The notes under the pieces were generated by a model, which was not told where the DNA came from, made no database searches, and worked only from the letters and a program-made list of their open reading frames with translations. The translations under genes were made by a program, and so were the position numbers. DNA of 64,000 bases, from contig CM036618.1 of the NCBI GenBank assembly GCA_020746105.1, forward strand, positions 114,645,308 to 114,709,307. Reading direction: 5' to 3'. This document shows, one piece after another, positions 45,899-59,086 of this stretch; the first letter of the stretch is position 1; each line of letters opens with the position of its first letter. Source of the DNA: Trogon surrucura. Taxonomy: Eukaryota; Chordata; Aves; Trogoniformes; Trogonidae.

Positions 45899-47394
45899 AT
45901 TCTTCCTTCCCTGTTGTATCACTTTACATCTACTTTCATCTGCTCGTATAGTTTTCCTTGCTCTACTAATAAATTATTTATATATGTATTTTTTAGCAAT
46001 GTTCCCTTGAAAGTTTTCTGAATAAAGTTTTAAAAGTATTTTCGCTTTTTTTTTCCCCAACCATCCTCGAAATAAAACAACACTGAAAAATAGATATGAC
46101 TGTGAAGCATTTGGTGAGAAAATTGACAGAAATATTTTCTGACCTCCATCCAGCCTGACAAAGAGGAATGGAAAAAATTAATTGTTTTATAGAGCTGATC
46201 TTTGTTGTAGAGAAAATGCTGCTAATGGAAGTTAACAGAGTTGATCTTGGTGGCAAAGAAAATGCTAGTAGTGAAAGTAATTGCTTAATAAAGGTAGATT
46301 CTTGCCACCACGTCTTGTTTGAACAATTACATGGTGTTGCACTAAGTAAGCACTGCTGTGTAAACAGCTCAGTGCCATAGCCTGTCATGTTCTCATACCT
46401 TCCAAAGCATTGCATTATAATTAACCTTAGTCATCCACCATCATCCAAAGAGCAATTATTTTATTTTTTTTTTACCTAGAGGTTTCCTATTTCTGTTTCA
46501 CCCAATGGCCATGGGGTTTAAAGTGAAGGTTAGGAAATTACACTCAGCAAGAAAGGCCACCTCTCAGGGTAAATGGGGCATTAAGATTCCTTACAGGACA
46601 GTGTAAAAGGGAATTTCCGCCTACCACAGGTGTTTCAAAAGCAAAGATGAAAAAAAGAATCAAGATGATTTTACATCCCTCAGGAGTGATAATTCAGTTT
46701 GTCACTGTGACTTAGGGGTAGAACAAAAAAAATCTTAAGTGTTTCCATCTGACGGAGCTCTACAAAATGCCCCTATTGAAGGTGTGAGAGTGCCTGAAAG
46801 CGTTTGTTTTTTGTTGTGCAGTGTTCACGGATGGGTATTTCTTCTCTTTGAAGTGAGTTCATTCCACTTAGTGCTTGAATTTCTTAGCAACATTCATCTT
46901 ACAGCTCACCTAACTCCCTACTATGCACAGCTGATAATCTGATTTCTAAAGAAAAAAGAATTCGCAATGAAAAACTTCTGAGAGGGGTGAGTCATCTCTT
47001 TAATTTAGGCCATGGTGCTATCTGAATCAATAACTACTTTAGCTCAGAGAAACCAGGGCTGCCTATACCCTCTTCCTTCTTTGTTTTAAACTGCATGGAG
47101 AAACTCACATCACGTGGCTCTCCCACACTGCTCTGCTCACTCCAGACCTGACCACACTGCAACCATTTCTCATCTCAATTATTTATTACTCTCTTTTTCC
47201 TCATAAAAATTTGTATTAACCCAATTTCCTCACAAAAGAAAAGTGATCTTCCTTGTAGATCTACGAGATGCTCATCAGCAGCCATGGCTGGATTACGTGC
47301 AGCAAACATTCTCCTGTCTGCGAAGAATTATCACTGTAAAAGGGAGGGAAGAAAAGGGAGAGGAAAGGAAGGGAAGAGGGAAGAGAGAAGAGAA
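45899..47394. other. No gene; purine-rich stretch
   Basis: Anonymous A/T-rich DNA. A low-complexity A/G tract lies at about 47341-47394, directly left of the next CR1. Confidence 0.5.
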
Positions 47395-47628
47395 ATTTTG
47401 ACTGAAAGAGACCTACAATGGTCATCTAGTCCAAATGCCTCACCAGTTCAGGGCTGACCAAAAGTTAAAGCATGTTGTCAAAAGAATTGTCCAAATGCGT
47501 CTTAAACACTGACAGGCAGAGGGTATCAACCACCTCTCTAGAAAGCCTGTTCCAATGTTTGGCCACCCTCTCAGTGAAGAAATGCTTCCTAATGTCCAGT
47601 TTGAACCTGCCCTGGTGCAGCTTTGAAC
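47395..47628 (-). repeat. CR1 LINE 3' fragment, inverted arm
   Basis: Minus-strand CR1 from about CTGCACCAGGGCAGG (47624) to the 3' UTR (GGACTAGATGACCATTG), including the inverse of ATTTCTTCACTGAGAGGG. It meets a plus-strand copy head to head at about 47628. Confidence 0.85.
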
Positions 47629-47897
47629 CATAGGACAAGAGGAAATGGCCTCAAGCTGCACCAAGGGAGGTTTAGTTTGGCTACTAGGAAGAATTTCTTT
47701 ACTGAAAGGGTTATCAGGCATTGGAACGGGTTGCCCAGGGCAGTGGTGGAGTCCTGATCTCTGGATGTATTTAAGAGTTGTGTAGACATAGTGATTAGAC
47801 ATATGATTTAATCAAGGATTTGTCAGTGTTGTTTATGGTTGGACTTGATCTTAATGATCTTTTCCAATCTAAGCGATTCTGTGATTCTGTGATTCCC
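47629..47897 (+). repeat. CR1 LINE 3' fragment, direct arm
   Basis: It starts near the same CR1 position as its neighbour (AAGCTGCACCAAGGGAGG) and runs the other way to GATTCTGTGATTCTGTGATTC. Together they form an inverted repeat of roughly 230-bp arms. Confidence 0.88.
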
Positions 47898-48334
47898 CCG
47901 TGTCCTGGATACCAGGAAGATCAGCACCTTCCTCTCCTCTTCTCCTCCTAAGGAAGCTGTAGAGAGCAAGGAAGTCACCCCTCAGCCTCCTTCTCTCCAA
48001 ATCAGAAAAATCCAGAGTTCTTAGCTGCTTCTCATGGGATGTGCCTTCCAGACCAAATGAGAATGCTACATTGCATTAGGAAACTGGAAGTTTGCCCTGC
48101 TGGACTCCCCATTTGCCTTCTGTCTAGTAGATTGTAAACAAGTATTTCCAATCAAAGCAAAAAAATGGGTTCCAATGAGCCACCTCATTTCACTGCTGTC
48201 AGACAACTTTTGGTTGGTGTGTTTTCATTAATGTGCAGGACAGGTACTGGGATTGTTCTGGCTAAGGAGAGTGAAATCTAAACTTAACATTGTGGCTTGG
48301 GTTGGGTTAGCTTTGCTGTTGCAAAGCCCTGTAG

Positions 48335-48575
48335 TGTGTGTGTGTGTATGTATAATAACATCAGGCAACACTACAGACCAGCAATATGCGTTCGTGGTGG
48401 TAAAGGCCAAATACATACTGGGCTACATTAGCCAAAAAATCAAGGAAACTGATTATTATTCTCTATTTGATACTGTTGATGCTACATCTGGAGTATTGTG
48501 AAGAGTTTTGGGTTCTCCGGGATAAGAATTGTCTAGCAAGGGGCCACAAAGGTGAACAAGGGGCTGGAACATATA
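48335..48575 (+). repeat. Short (TG)n and old CR1 relic
   Basis: A GTGTGTGTGTGTG run at about 48336 is followed by eroded CR1 sequence (CAGCAATATGCGTTCGTGG, then TACATCTGGAGTATTGTG, and AGGGGCTGGAAC near 48560). Confidence 0.6.
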
Positions 48576-51500
48576 ATTTTTTTTTTCTCTCAGGAAGAGA
48601 AGTTTTATTGCTGCCATCTGTTGTCCTAAGAGGGATATCTCCAGGATGCAGGGATATCTCAGGGATGGACAGTGGAAGTACAGCAACTAGAGATGCTGCA
48701 GTTGGAAATGAGAAAATATTCTTCCTCATAAAATCAGTGCAGTCCTGAAATGCCCTTCCAAAATGAGAAAGTCTGTAGACAGAGTATTCCTGTGCCATTT
48801 CCAAAAAGTTTGACTGACTCTCAGAAGAGAGGTTCATTCCTATTGTAGGGCTTTCCCGTGCGATTTCTGTCCATGATAAAGAAGGCTGCAAATGATTTCA
48901 CTGAGTTAAAGACCCATCAGTGTCCTTGATCTTAGTGGAAAAGAGCTGCCTGTTGCATAAAATTGCAGGGCCCCCTCCCCAGCATTGATCCGGGAAGCAG
49001 CCCTGGTGTAGGCATGGGGGTACAGCAGTCCTTACCAGGAGAAGCAGTGATGAAGGAAGAAATCACTGTCTTTCTATTCATGGATCCTTGTCTGAGTCCT
49101 TCAGCCTTCAGAATATAATAAGTGCCCTCTAAAAAACCCTCAATATTCCATTTCTTCATGAGAACTACAACCGTTCTGAAGATATTATACTTGGGCAACA
49201 TCCTAAAACAGAAATATCTGAAATGATCCCCTTTGAGGCAAGGCCCATCTCTGTGCTGTATCTGGATAGCACGAAGCACAAAGTGGATTTTACCCCTCAT
49301 TTATGCCTCTTCGGCACAATTGTAATAGTATTCAAGGAAGTTATATTCAAGTGTAGAAGTAACCTTCTATTGGGATCTAGGGACTTTTCTCCAGGCTTTC
49401 TAATTCAACAGGGATTGCTACAAGCCCATTAGCTACATCTATGTACCTGCCTGATCTAGGAATGAATGTAAGAAAGACCAGTTTATTGGGGCTTGCAATC
49501 TAAAGTTCATCTCCACCTCCCTGCTATTGGCTGGGCAGAAGGGGAAAGCTTTCTTGTGCAAGACTTCATAAAGATTGAAGAATTGTTGCTCTATGCAGCG
49601 AGATTTTCCGTAGCAGACCTTTGCTATGACTGGTGCTTCATGTTAAAACCGATTAGTATTCACAGCAGAACAAATGTGGAGGTTCAGAGCAAAACTCTGA
49701 TATGAACAATAAAATAGAAAGTTTAAGCCCAGTATGAGCCCATTTCCCAAGATCACTTTTTTGAGGTTCATCATATTAAATGCAACTATTTCCCCTGGGG
49801 CTCAACAAATTAATTTCTGAAAAAAAAAGGAAGCAAAACAAAAACGTTTCTCTATGTGATATCAAACAGTGACATTGCAGGGCAAAGCTGGAGCTGTCCC
49901 TGCAGTAGGCTTGTGGGGACACTCCTGCCAGAGCTGTCACTGCAACATCTAGTTGAAGGTGTCCCTGCTTTTCTGCTAGGAAAGCCAGGGAAGCTGAACA
50001 GGAGGCAGAAAGCAGAGCAAGCTCCATCTCCACCTTTGAACAGAAGAGATTCCTCCAGAAAAGTTCATTAACTTTCAAGAAGTCTCTACTCTGATCAACG
50101 GTTTTTGTTTAATGTTACACTATTATTTTATTACTATTGCAAAAGCCACAGCTAGCACTCAAAGGCTTTGCATTCGGCTGCATAGGGCAGGCAACCAAAG
50201 AACATGACTTTCTTTTTTATTCAGGCAGGTTTTTCAACCCTATAGTATTTTCCTCCTCAAGCTTCGCGGAGCCACTTGGACACTGCTCAGCAGGAGGAAG
50301 GTGCAACAATGCTCCCGCTGTTCCCAGCCACCACCCAGCAGGCACAAATAACCTGCACCCCGAAGAGCTGGGTGCCTGCTGGCTGATGTGTGGGCAAGGC
50401 TGTAGCCTGAGAGGCTTTGGTGTGGGAGTGGGTTTAGGACAAAGCACAAACACTGTGCTGAAAAGAGTACGACCTGCTACATGATGATAACTCACTTCTG
50501 TTTAGTGGTGTTATCAATGCTGATAACAATTTCAGATGAACAGAAGACAACTATTTACTGTATATAATAATATACATGTATGCATAATAAATGCATAATA
50601 GAGTATGCAACAAAAAGGGTAGGCCATTTAGTTAACTTACACAGTAAATATATCCTATTTGAAGAAGTGCATTTTAATTAGAGCTGGACAGATGACTTCC
50701 ACCATGCAGGAGATGCTAATGCTTCAATAATTAATTTAATTATGAAGTGGAAAAAAAGGCAACATTTCAACATAGCTTCTGGAAGATGAATTCCCCCTCC
50801 TACTCAAATTGTTTCAACTGCCTTGAAGGCATGCATGTGCAAAAGTCACGTGGTTTCACCACCTAAATGGTGTAATGGAGTGTGGATTATAAAACGCATC
50901 AATCTCAATGAAGAATATAATGTATTGCTGTAGTCATATTGAACTCAGATATGACTCAGATTAATCAAAAGATCACATACAGCTTTATTCACATGAAAAA
51001 CAAAGGCTGAGGAAATAGGAGCTGCTTCTTGCTTATAATCTCCATCACATAGAAATGTTTTCTCTAGTTCTGGTCTTATTCTGTGCAGTTCTGATCCAGA
51101 AGCATTCTCCAAAGAAAAAGAAAAAAAGGCTGGCCTAACTTCCAGGTCTCTGCTGCTAGTGAGGGACACAGGATTGGTAAGGGAGCTTTGCTGGGATGCT
51201 GTGGTCAAGAGGGGCATTGCCATCTTTGGCTGTGCCAGGGAGCAGTAGTAGAGCACTAGCTGTGCTGAGGAGCCTGGCCTTGAGCAGCTTGTGTGCTCAG
51301 ATATGTGCTTCTATGAAGACTGCTGAAAAGCTGGAGAAAATCCAGAAAAGGACAATAAAGCTTGGCCAGCAGCTGGAGATAATGTTTCATGAAGAAAGAG
51401 AGCTTGTTCTGCTCCAATTATTGCGAAGAGGCATATAAGGTGGCTGAATTTAGTGCATGCAGTTTTCAGGGGATACAAGTGTTGAAGGTTTTTTTAGACT

Positions 51501-54500
51501 GAATGGGAGAAGAGAAGGCTAATGTTTCTAGTGACATCTTGAGATTGGGTCCGCGTGTTTGCTTTACCCAATGGCAGATTATTGAGACCACTCCAAAGAA
51601 ACCGTGTGATTCAGACACATTTGATTGGCCAGGTGCTGTGGATAAAGCAGGTCCCACCATGTGGTGCTCCATGCCCTCTCCCTTGCCCCAGCTGTGGAAG
51701 AAGAGCAGAACTGAAGAGCTAGGAAGTGAGGAGAGACCTAGCAAGGGGAAAGCTGCAGAACGAAAGGTGGATGAAAGGACCTAATGGCACTGTGCCTCAC
51801 CGTGGCACTGTCTGCCTCTCTCCCTCCAAAAACAGTACACTCGGAGGCAGTGGTGAGCAATGCCAAGATCAAGAGACTTTGCACAGAAGCACGAGTAATT
51901 TTTGCAGGCCTCCAAGAGGTAGTTGCAATATGAGCCCCAGAAGAACAGAGCACTGACATCTGTAGCTGCCAGCTCATGCTCCTAGATCTAAATTCACTCA
52001 GAAAAATCAGTTCTTCAGGCATGGCTGATGCACCATGCTCTTGTACCTGCTCTGGCTGGGTTGCTGGATGTCCCTGGCTGGGAGCCAGCCTCTTACCATG
52101 AATAAATGCAAACATCCCTTCAGCTGGAACAGCACCATCATAAACCATCACGAATAAGCTTTCATTTTTCTTTTCCAGCTTAGTAGAAAGCAACCTAGAT
52201 TGATCTGCTGGTGTCCACAATATCTGAACTGCCACAGGGTACTTGGAGTGGGAATAGGGGATAAGGAAATTGCTACCTGTGTTCCCATGAGAATACATCC
52301 CAATTCATGTCTGTCTCTTCCTAGCACTGCTCAATGAGGGCTAGACCCACTCTGCCAAGTTAGAGATTTAAGGGGTGACCAGCTGGCACTGCATGCGGTA
52401 AGCAAACCTGGCTTCAGCAAAAGAGGGGCAGCATCTGGCTGTGAACGACTTAAAAGTGGCTCCTTGATTTTTTAATGCAATTTCTAAACCTCTGTGCACT
52501 GTTCCGTCTTCCCTATCCTGCCTCAGCCTTCAAAACCTAAGTAGATTTAAATGATAGCCCCAGGCCACTGCTGTTGTTTTAAACCCATTATGTAATGCTT
52601 AGATGCCATGACGACAAGCACATTATAAATTTGGATAAACACACCAAAACCACATTCCTCTGCTGTGCAAGGTGTCCTTGAAGAGTTTATATTCTTTAGT
52701 CTTTCTCTCTGAACAAGACCGCCACTACTTTGTGGTGTGCAGACCACTTTACAGAGCAGTGTTTTGCTGCCTGTAAGCACCAGGAAGCTCTGAAAGATCT
52801 GCAAGAAAGAACAAGCCCATTCCCAGGAAGCTTAAATATAGTTGCACTGGAAAATGTCTAAGGGTCCACAAACTGAAAAAAACTAGATGTCAGCTTAATT
52901 TGCAGCTATGAGTATACAAGGAAGGAGAATTTAGTGTAGTCTTTTGCAATGATATTCAATAAGTTGAACGCCCATCAATTAACTGGAGGAAGAGAGGTCT
53001 AATAACATTTCCCTGAAGAAACTATAAATGTAATTCGCTGTAATAATGAAGATCTTTCTATTGCCATGGCAGCTTGAAATGGCTTTAGTCTACCCGAGAA
53101 TTAGATTAATAGATTTTGACTTTAGCTCACATACCAGTTTTGAAAGAGCTGGTTATTTATTTGTTAGCCAGAGGTGGATGAGGACCCCACTGTGTCTGGT
53201 GCTGTATGAGCACAGAAGCACCCCAGGGCAAAAGACCCTTCCAGATGCATAGACACCAGCATCTCAATGCACTGCTTCTCCTCCTATGAAACTAATTCCT
53301 CTTCCCTTGCAATGCAGCTGGGATCAGCAAGGATGTTTTTATTAAGAATGCAGGGAAACTATCCATAGCCAGTCAACACATTGTTGTGTAATGATGATTC
53401 ACATGACATCTTGTGGGCTAAGCTTTTGTCAATGCACTATTTTGATTTAATAGGGCACAATCTGTTTAGCTGGAGCGTTTGCCTTCGAGGTATACGAGTT
53501 TGGGAAATATCTGAATATTAACTTCTACATTCCTGTCTGCTTTCTAAACTTGTCCGAATGCTCAAATACATGCTTGAAGTTGCCTGTGCTTATTCCAGAT
53601 GGCATCTCATTGGAAACAGTCATGCACAATGTGTGCAAATAGGCTGTGATGTGCAGAAATGTTTACTAGGCAACCATAGGTCATTCGGCTCCTCCGGCTG
53701 CTGCCAAGAGTCCAGCACTGCTTCTCCTAACCAAAGGGAGAAGCTCAGCTTCTCAGCTGCAGTGAGGCTCTGGACAGCCACAAACACATTCAGAGGTGCA
53801 CATTGCTAGTGGTGGCCTGATGCATAGCCACATCTGGATCACTGTGTGTCACATGGGGCTAAGTGGTACAGTGATGGGCAGATATTTGCTCCATGGGCAG
53901 CACATCTGAAATCTATCTCAGTAGACCTTCCACTGTTTTTTATACGTGATAGGAGCAAGTCGCATTGAGGCAGGTGGCCACGCATAAGCCCACCTTGTGC
54001 TGGAGGTGCACAGGCTCGGCGCCATGCATGTGACCAGAAGGCTGACAGATTGAAGCTATTTTCCTTGGAGGATATGACATAGACTACTAACGTTTAGGGT
54101 TGCTCCTGGGGGACCAAAAATGCAGGAAACAAATTTAATTGACTTTCCACAGAGTATGCATTCCCAGTTGCTCTAGGAGCATTTGACCAATACGTGCTCT
54201 GAAAGCCCTAAGCTCTGGGCATAGCCTACCCTATGCATGGACGAGTAGCCACCTGTATATTGTAATTATTCTTTTCCCAAGACTAATGTATCAGGCCATT
54301 TAAGAAGGCAGCTGGAGACTGACTGGATTCCAGCATGCTTTGAAATTAAGTGTCAGGTAACTCAGGTTCACACATTTTTTCCATTCGTAGGGGGAACTAC
54401 AGGAAAGTAGCAGGACTGATTTGCCCCAGGTATTTTGAATTCTATTATCTTTATAATAGCTGATATTTCAATGTCCTACCCGGGGTCAAATTTGATTAGG

Positions 54501-55239
54501 TCATTATGGTCTGACCTTGGCACATTCCAAGATTTTTCCCCCCTATTATTATTGTTTCCTTCTCTGCTCTTTAAGAAATTCTCCATCCAGTTTAATAAAT
54601 CACTCCACTAGTTAGAAAAGTTGAATGTATTTTAAGGGCTATGTGGCCAGGAGGGTTTTTCCAAAGTGGTCAGGTATCTGCTAGAAGTGTTCCGGCAATA
54701 TAGCTGTTAAAATGGAAAAATGCTAACAGTACAATGTTAAGATGAAAATTTAAGATATACTTAGGGAAGATTTTAATTTTCTGATTCACTAACAGAGGTC
54801 CTTGCTCAGTTTCTTTCTCTTGGAAATATTACTGAATGAGAAACATTACCAGCTGAGACAAAACCATAAGAGATTTGCTCCTTTTCTTCATTTACTGTGG
54901 AAAATAGTGGGAAAATAACGTATTTGGCCCAGACTGCTGCAGATCCCTGCAGCAGAATCCGACCATCTCGTGCATGAGGCTATTATTATTATTATTGTCT
55001 CTATATAAGTACGACAATAATTATTAATTTGGGCTCTTGTAGCACTGAAGGCTAAGCAAAACCTAACAGCATAAACCAGCCAGTCAGTCTTCTGAGACTC
55101 GAGGTGCAATTGAAGTCTGATTTACTGTGAGCATCCATCCTGCAATTTTACTCCTGATAAGTGCTTGTCTGTGCACCTAGGAGTTAGATCAAAACTTATT
55201 CAGTACCTCTTTGCTGAGTTGCAACCACTGACTCTGTTA
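48576..55239. other. No gene recognised
   Basis: Anonymous sequence. A possible worn CR1 scrap lies at about 51300-51430 (GAGAAAATCCAGAAAAGGAC), and an (ATT)n run lies near 54979-54993. The reading frames of up to 186 codons on either strand have no family motifs. Confidence 0.45.
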
Positions 55240-55795
55240 TATCCTAGTTTGAGCTAAACAGAACCAATTCTGTTCAGTGATTTTGCTCTTCAGCTCAGTC
55301 TCTTCTAAGAGACTGCACTTTCTGAAGTTAACAGCATGTTTTTGAAGACAATGTCTGGTCCTGGAAGTTATAAGACCTGATGTTTATAGTTACTACCAGA
55401 GATTGTTATGCAGAAAGGCTCTTGCTGATACTTGTTCCTATAATAACCAAGGCCACTGCTAGATTTTATGTGCCACGCTGGGGGTGCTGGGAATTAAAAG
55501 GTTGTACCTCCAAGGAGTAATGGACAGGACAGATGACCAACAAGGGTATCCCTTCCATGTACACTATTTCAGTATAAAGCTGAGGGATCATGAGGTTTAA
55601 GCACTTCTTTTTTTGCCTCTTCTTCAATGGCTGATATCCAAAGAGGACTCCACCTGTTTTTCTGCCTTTGATCCTGAGCCTGAGTTCCTGAATCCAGCTC
55701 CTGTGTCTGTTTCCCCCCTGCAGCTGAGCCTGGGACTTCCCCATTGCCTGCCTGCTCTGCAGCATCAATGATAATTGCCACTGGCAGAGAGAGGC
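55240..55795 (+). repeat. Divergent ERVL-family LTR relic
   Basis: Aligns by eye with 7788-8350: GTTCAGTGATTTTGCTCTTC, CTGAAGTTAACAGCATGTTT, GCAGAAAGGCTCTTGCTGAT, GTGCCACGCTGGGGGTGC, AGAGGACTCCACCTG and CTGCTCTGCAGCATCA. It is far more diverged than the two proviral LTRs differ from each other. It lacks the last 250 bp or so and has no internal sequence beside it. Confidence 0.88.
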
Positions 55796-56124
55796 TTCCA
55801 GGTGAAGCAGAGCCTGGTACCTTACATGCTGACTGTGGATATGTGTTTTTTGGGACTTTTGCATTTGTTATAGTCACTGACAGTCCTGAAGTGTGGATGG
55901 GTGTGAACAGGTGTGTTTCCCTGTGGAAGGCTGGAGAGAGCAGCTGCTGTCTTCTTATTCTCTCGAGGCATCCTCTTGTAGCCTCTGCTGGTGATAGACA
56001 CAGGTAGATATGCTGCGAGGCAGTTGTTCTGTTCCTGAGATGTCGTGCAGCTCTGTGCTATTTTGGTCTCTCAGATGTAGCTGTCGTAGGGCTGGGACAG
56101 GACACCCTTATCCCAGAATTGTAG
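55796..56124. other. No recognisable feature
   Basis: About 330 bp between the LTR relic and an inverted CR1. No match to the missing LTR end was found. Confidence 0.4.
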
Positions 56125-57062
56125 AATCACAGAATGTGTAGGGCTGGAAGGGACCTCCAAAGGTCATTTAGTCCAAGATCCCCAGCAGTGAGCAGGGGAC
56201 ATCTTTAACTAGATCAGGTTGCTCAGAGCCCGATCAAGCCTGACCTTGAATGCCTCCAGGGATGGGGCCTCCACCACCTCCCTGGGCAACCTGTTCCAAT
56301 ATTTCATCATGCTCACTGTAACAAAATTACTTTCTCATAACCATTCTAAACCTACTTTTCTTTAGTTTAAAACCATTGCCCCTTGTTCAGTCACAACAGG
56401 CCTTGCTAAAAAGATTGCTTTCATCTTTCTTGTAGGTTCCCTTGAAGTACTGAGCTTTTTCTTCTCCAGGCTGAACAACCCAACTCTCTCAGCCTGCCTT
56501 TGTAGGAGAGGTGCTCCAGCCCTTTGATAATTTTTGTGGCCCTCCCCTAGACCCACTCCAACAGGTCCATGTTCTTGTGTTGGGGGCTCCAGAGCTGGAC
56601 ACAGCACTCCAGGTGAGGTCTCACCAGAGCAGAGTAGAAGTAGAATCACCTCTCTCGACCTGCTGGCCATATTGCTTTCGATGCAGCTCAGGATGTAATT
56701 GCCCTTTTGGGCTGTGAGCACACATTGGTGGCTCATGCTGAGCATCTCATCAAGCAGCACCCCCAAGTCCTTTTCTGCAAGGCTGCTTGCTATCTCACCA
56801 TCCCCCAGCCTGTACTGATAACGAAGGTTGCCCTGACCCAGGTGCAGGACCTTGCACATAACCTTGTTGAACCTCATGAGATACCCACAGGCCCACTTCT
56901 ACAGCTTTTTTAAGTCCCCCTGGATGACATCCCTCTGGCATGCTGACCACAGCACTCAGTTTGGTGTCATCTGCAAACTTGCTGAGGGTGTACTCAGTCC
57001 TGTTGTTTGTATCATTGTTGAAGATAAGTACAGCACTGGACCCAGTATGCACCCTTCAGGGT
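56125..57062 (-). repeat. CR1 LINE, inverted, RT palm to 3' end
   Basis: On the minus strand it runs from [17 protein letters not shown] (reverse transcriptase palm, about 56980) through RFNKVMCKVLHLGQGN and the C-terminal region to a 3' UTR and the inverse of AGAATCACAGAATG at 56125. Several frameshifts. Confidence 0.93.
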
Positions 57063-57333
57063 GGTAACAGTGAAAGGAAGCACTGACTTCAGGAGACTGA
57101 GACACCATAATTAAAGTGAATCAATTACAGCAATGATTCAGATTTCAAACCAAGTTCAAACTGAATTATAATTGATTTTACTTTTACAAGTTGATTGCAG
57201 AAAGACTGTGGTGTAGAAGCACTGGTGGTGAGATTAAATCAGTGTTCATCAAATGGAGCCATAATAAATTACCAATTAATATCAGCAAGCTAAAAATGGC
57301 AGTGATTAACTAGAGAGAGTGAAAATGAGAGCT

Positions 57334-57431
57334 GTGAAATTGGAGTCACAATAGCAGGGTAGCTAGTTATTAATGAGATGTGGCAGCAATCAGAATGGCC
57401 TTATTGTATTAAGATACTCCCTCTCACATGG
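57334..57431 (+). repeat. Direct repeat, copy 1
   Basis: About 97 bp, similar to 57838-57934, including CTAGTTATTAATGAGAT and GGCAGCAATCAGAATGG. Not a CR1 or LTR that I recognise. Confidence 0.85.
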
Positions 57432-57837
57432 ATTGGGTTAGCTGACTTGTCAATGACATGTTAAAAAAAACCCCAAAACAAACAATCACGCTTCATTTTA
57501 GAGACTGAGAATTATAACAGACAAGGTACAAACACAGTTGCTTCAGATATGACCTTAGTTCAAGGTGCTGTTGTGATATATAAGCCTGCCTGTATCAGCC
57601 TGTGAAGGGAACTGACAAGGCTTGGTTATCACTGGAGTCATTATATCATTATGTCATTATTTTAAAGGCTCAGATTTCAGCACCCCAATGAGTTCATTTT
57701 CCATGGAAAACTGTGTTTAACCTCTTTTCTGTCCTGTTCTGGAAGGACGAGATACCCGTGTATCTGATAGGTCAGGTAGTCCAAGTAATCAGCCCCCTGA
57801 GCTAGAAGAATGTTGTCAGAGGCTTAATGGGATGTAT

Positions 57838-57934
57838 GTGAAATTGAAGTCACAACAGCAGGCCAGCTAGTTATTAATGAGATCTGGCAGCAATCAGAAT
57901 GGTCTTATTGTATTTAAGTATTCCCATTCACGTG
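57838..57934 (+). repeat. Direct repeat, copy 2
   Basis: Second copy, about 85-90% identical by eye, ending where the next CR1 begins. The pair spans about 500 bp. Confidence 0.85.
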
Positions 57935-57935
57935 A

Positions 57936-59085
57936 GTGCTGGTAGAAGTCATTGCTAGGCCACTCTCCATAATCTTTGAAAAGTCCTGGAGAACAGGAGA
58001 GGTGCCTGAGGGCTGGAGGAAAGCCAACATCTCTCCAATCCTCAGAAGGGTCAAGAAGGAGGACCTGGGTAACTATAGGCTGGTCAGCCTCACTTCCATC
58101 CCTGGAAAGGTGATGGAAGAGCTTGTTCTCAGTGCCATCTCAAAGCACGCTAAGGAAAAGAGGATTCTCAGGAGTAGTCAACACGGATTCACCAAGGGGC
58201 AGTCATGCTTGACTGATCTGATATCCTTTTACAATGGCATGATTGGATGGATAGATGAGGGGAGGGCAGTGGATGTGGTCTGCCTCAACTTCAGCAAGGC
58301 TTTTGGCACTGTCTCCCATAGCATCTTCACAGTCAAGCTTAAAAAATGTGGATTGGATGATTGGGCAGTGAGATGAATTGGGAACTGGCTGAAGGACAAA
58401 GCTCAGAGTGTGGTCAGTGGGGAAGGATCTAGATGAAGGCCTGTGGCTAGTGGTGTCCTGCAGTGGTCAGTAGTGTCCTCCAGAGAGACCTGGACAAGCT
58501 GATACAAGTGGGCCCATGTGAACCTCCTGAGGTTCAGCAAGGCCAAATGCAAGGTCCTGCATCTGGGTTGGGGCAATCCTCGTTATCCATATGGGCTGGG
58601 GGATGATGTGATGGAGAGCAGCCCTGTGGAAAAGGACTTGGGTGGTGGACAAAAAGCTGGACATAAGCCAATAATGCACGCTCACAGCCCACAAGGCCAA
58701 TGGCATCCTGGGCTGCATGGAAAGAAACGTTGCTAGCAGATCGAGAGGTGATTCTGCTCCTCTGTTCTGCTCTGGTGAGACCTCACCTGCAGTTCTGTGT
58801 CCGGCTTTGGAGCCCACAACACAAGAAGGACATGGACCTGTTGTAGCGGGTCCAGAGGAGGGCCACAAAACATGAACAAAGGGACGGAGCACCTCCCATA
58901 GGACAACAGGCTGAGAGAGTTGGGATTGTTCAGCCTGGAGAAGGCTCCAGGGAGACTTTATAGCAACCTTTCAGTACCTAACGGGGGGCTACAGGAAAAC
59001 TGGGAGGGACTGTTTACAAGGGTGTGTAGCAATAGGACAAAGGGCAATGGTTTTAAGCTAGAGCAGGGCAGATTTAGATTAGGTG
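57936..59085 (+). repeat. CR1 LINE, left part of interrupted copy
   Basis: Reverse transcriptase from IARPLSIIFEKSWRTGEVPE through GNYRLVSLTSIPGKVMEE, SQHGFTKGQSCLTDLISF and CLNFSKAFGTVSHS (the second Asp of this motif is Gly). Then comes a deletion near 58450 that removes the FADD box, and the C-terminal region. It breaks off at CAGATTTAGATTAGG. Confidence 0.92.
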
Positions 59086-59086
59086 T

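Noticed and set aside
51738..52298. 186-codon minus-strand frame
   Set aside because: No recognisable domain, no splice or promoter context, and ordinary base composition. A chance frame is the simpler reading.
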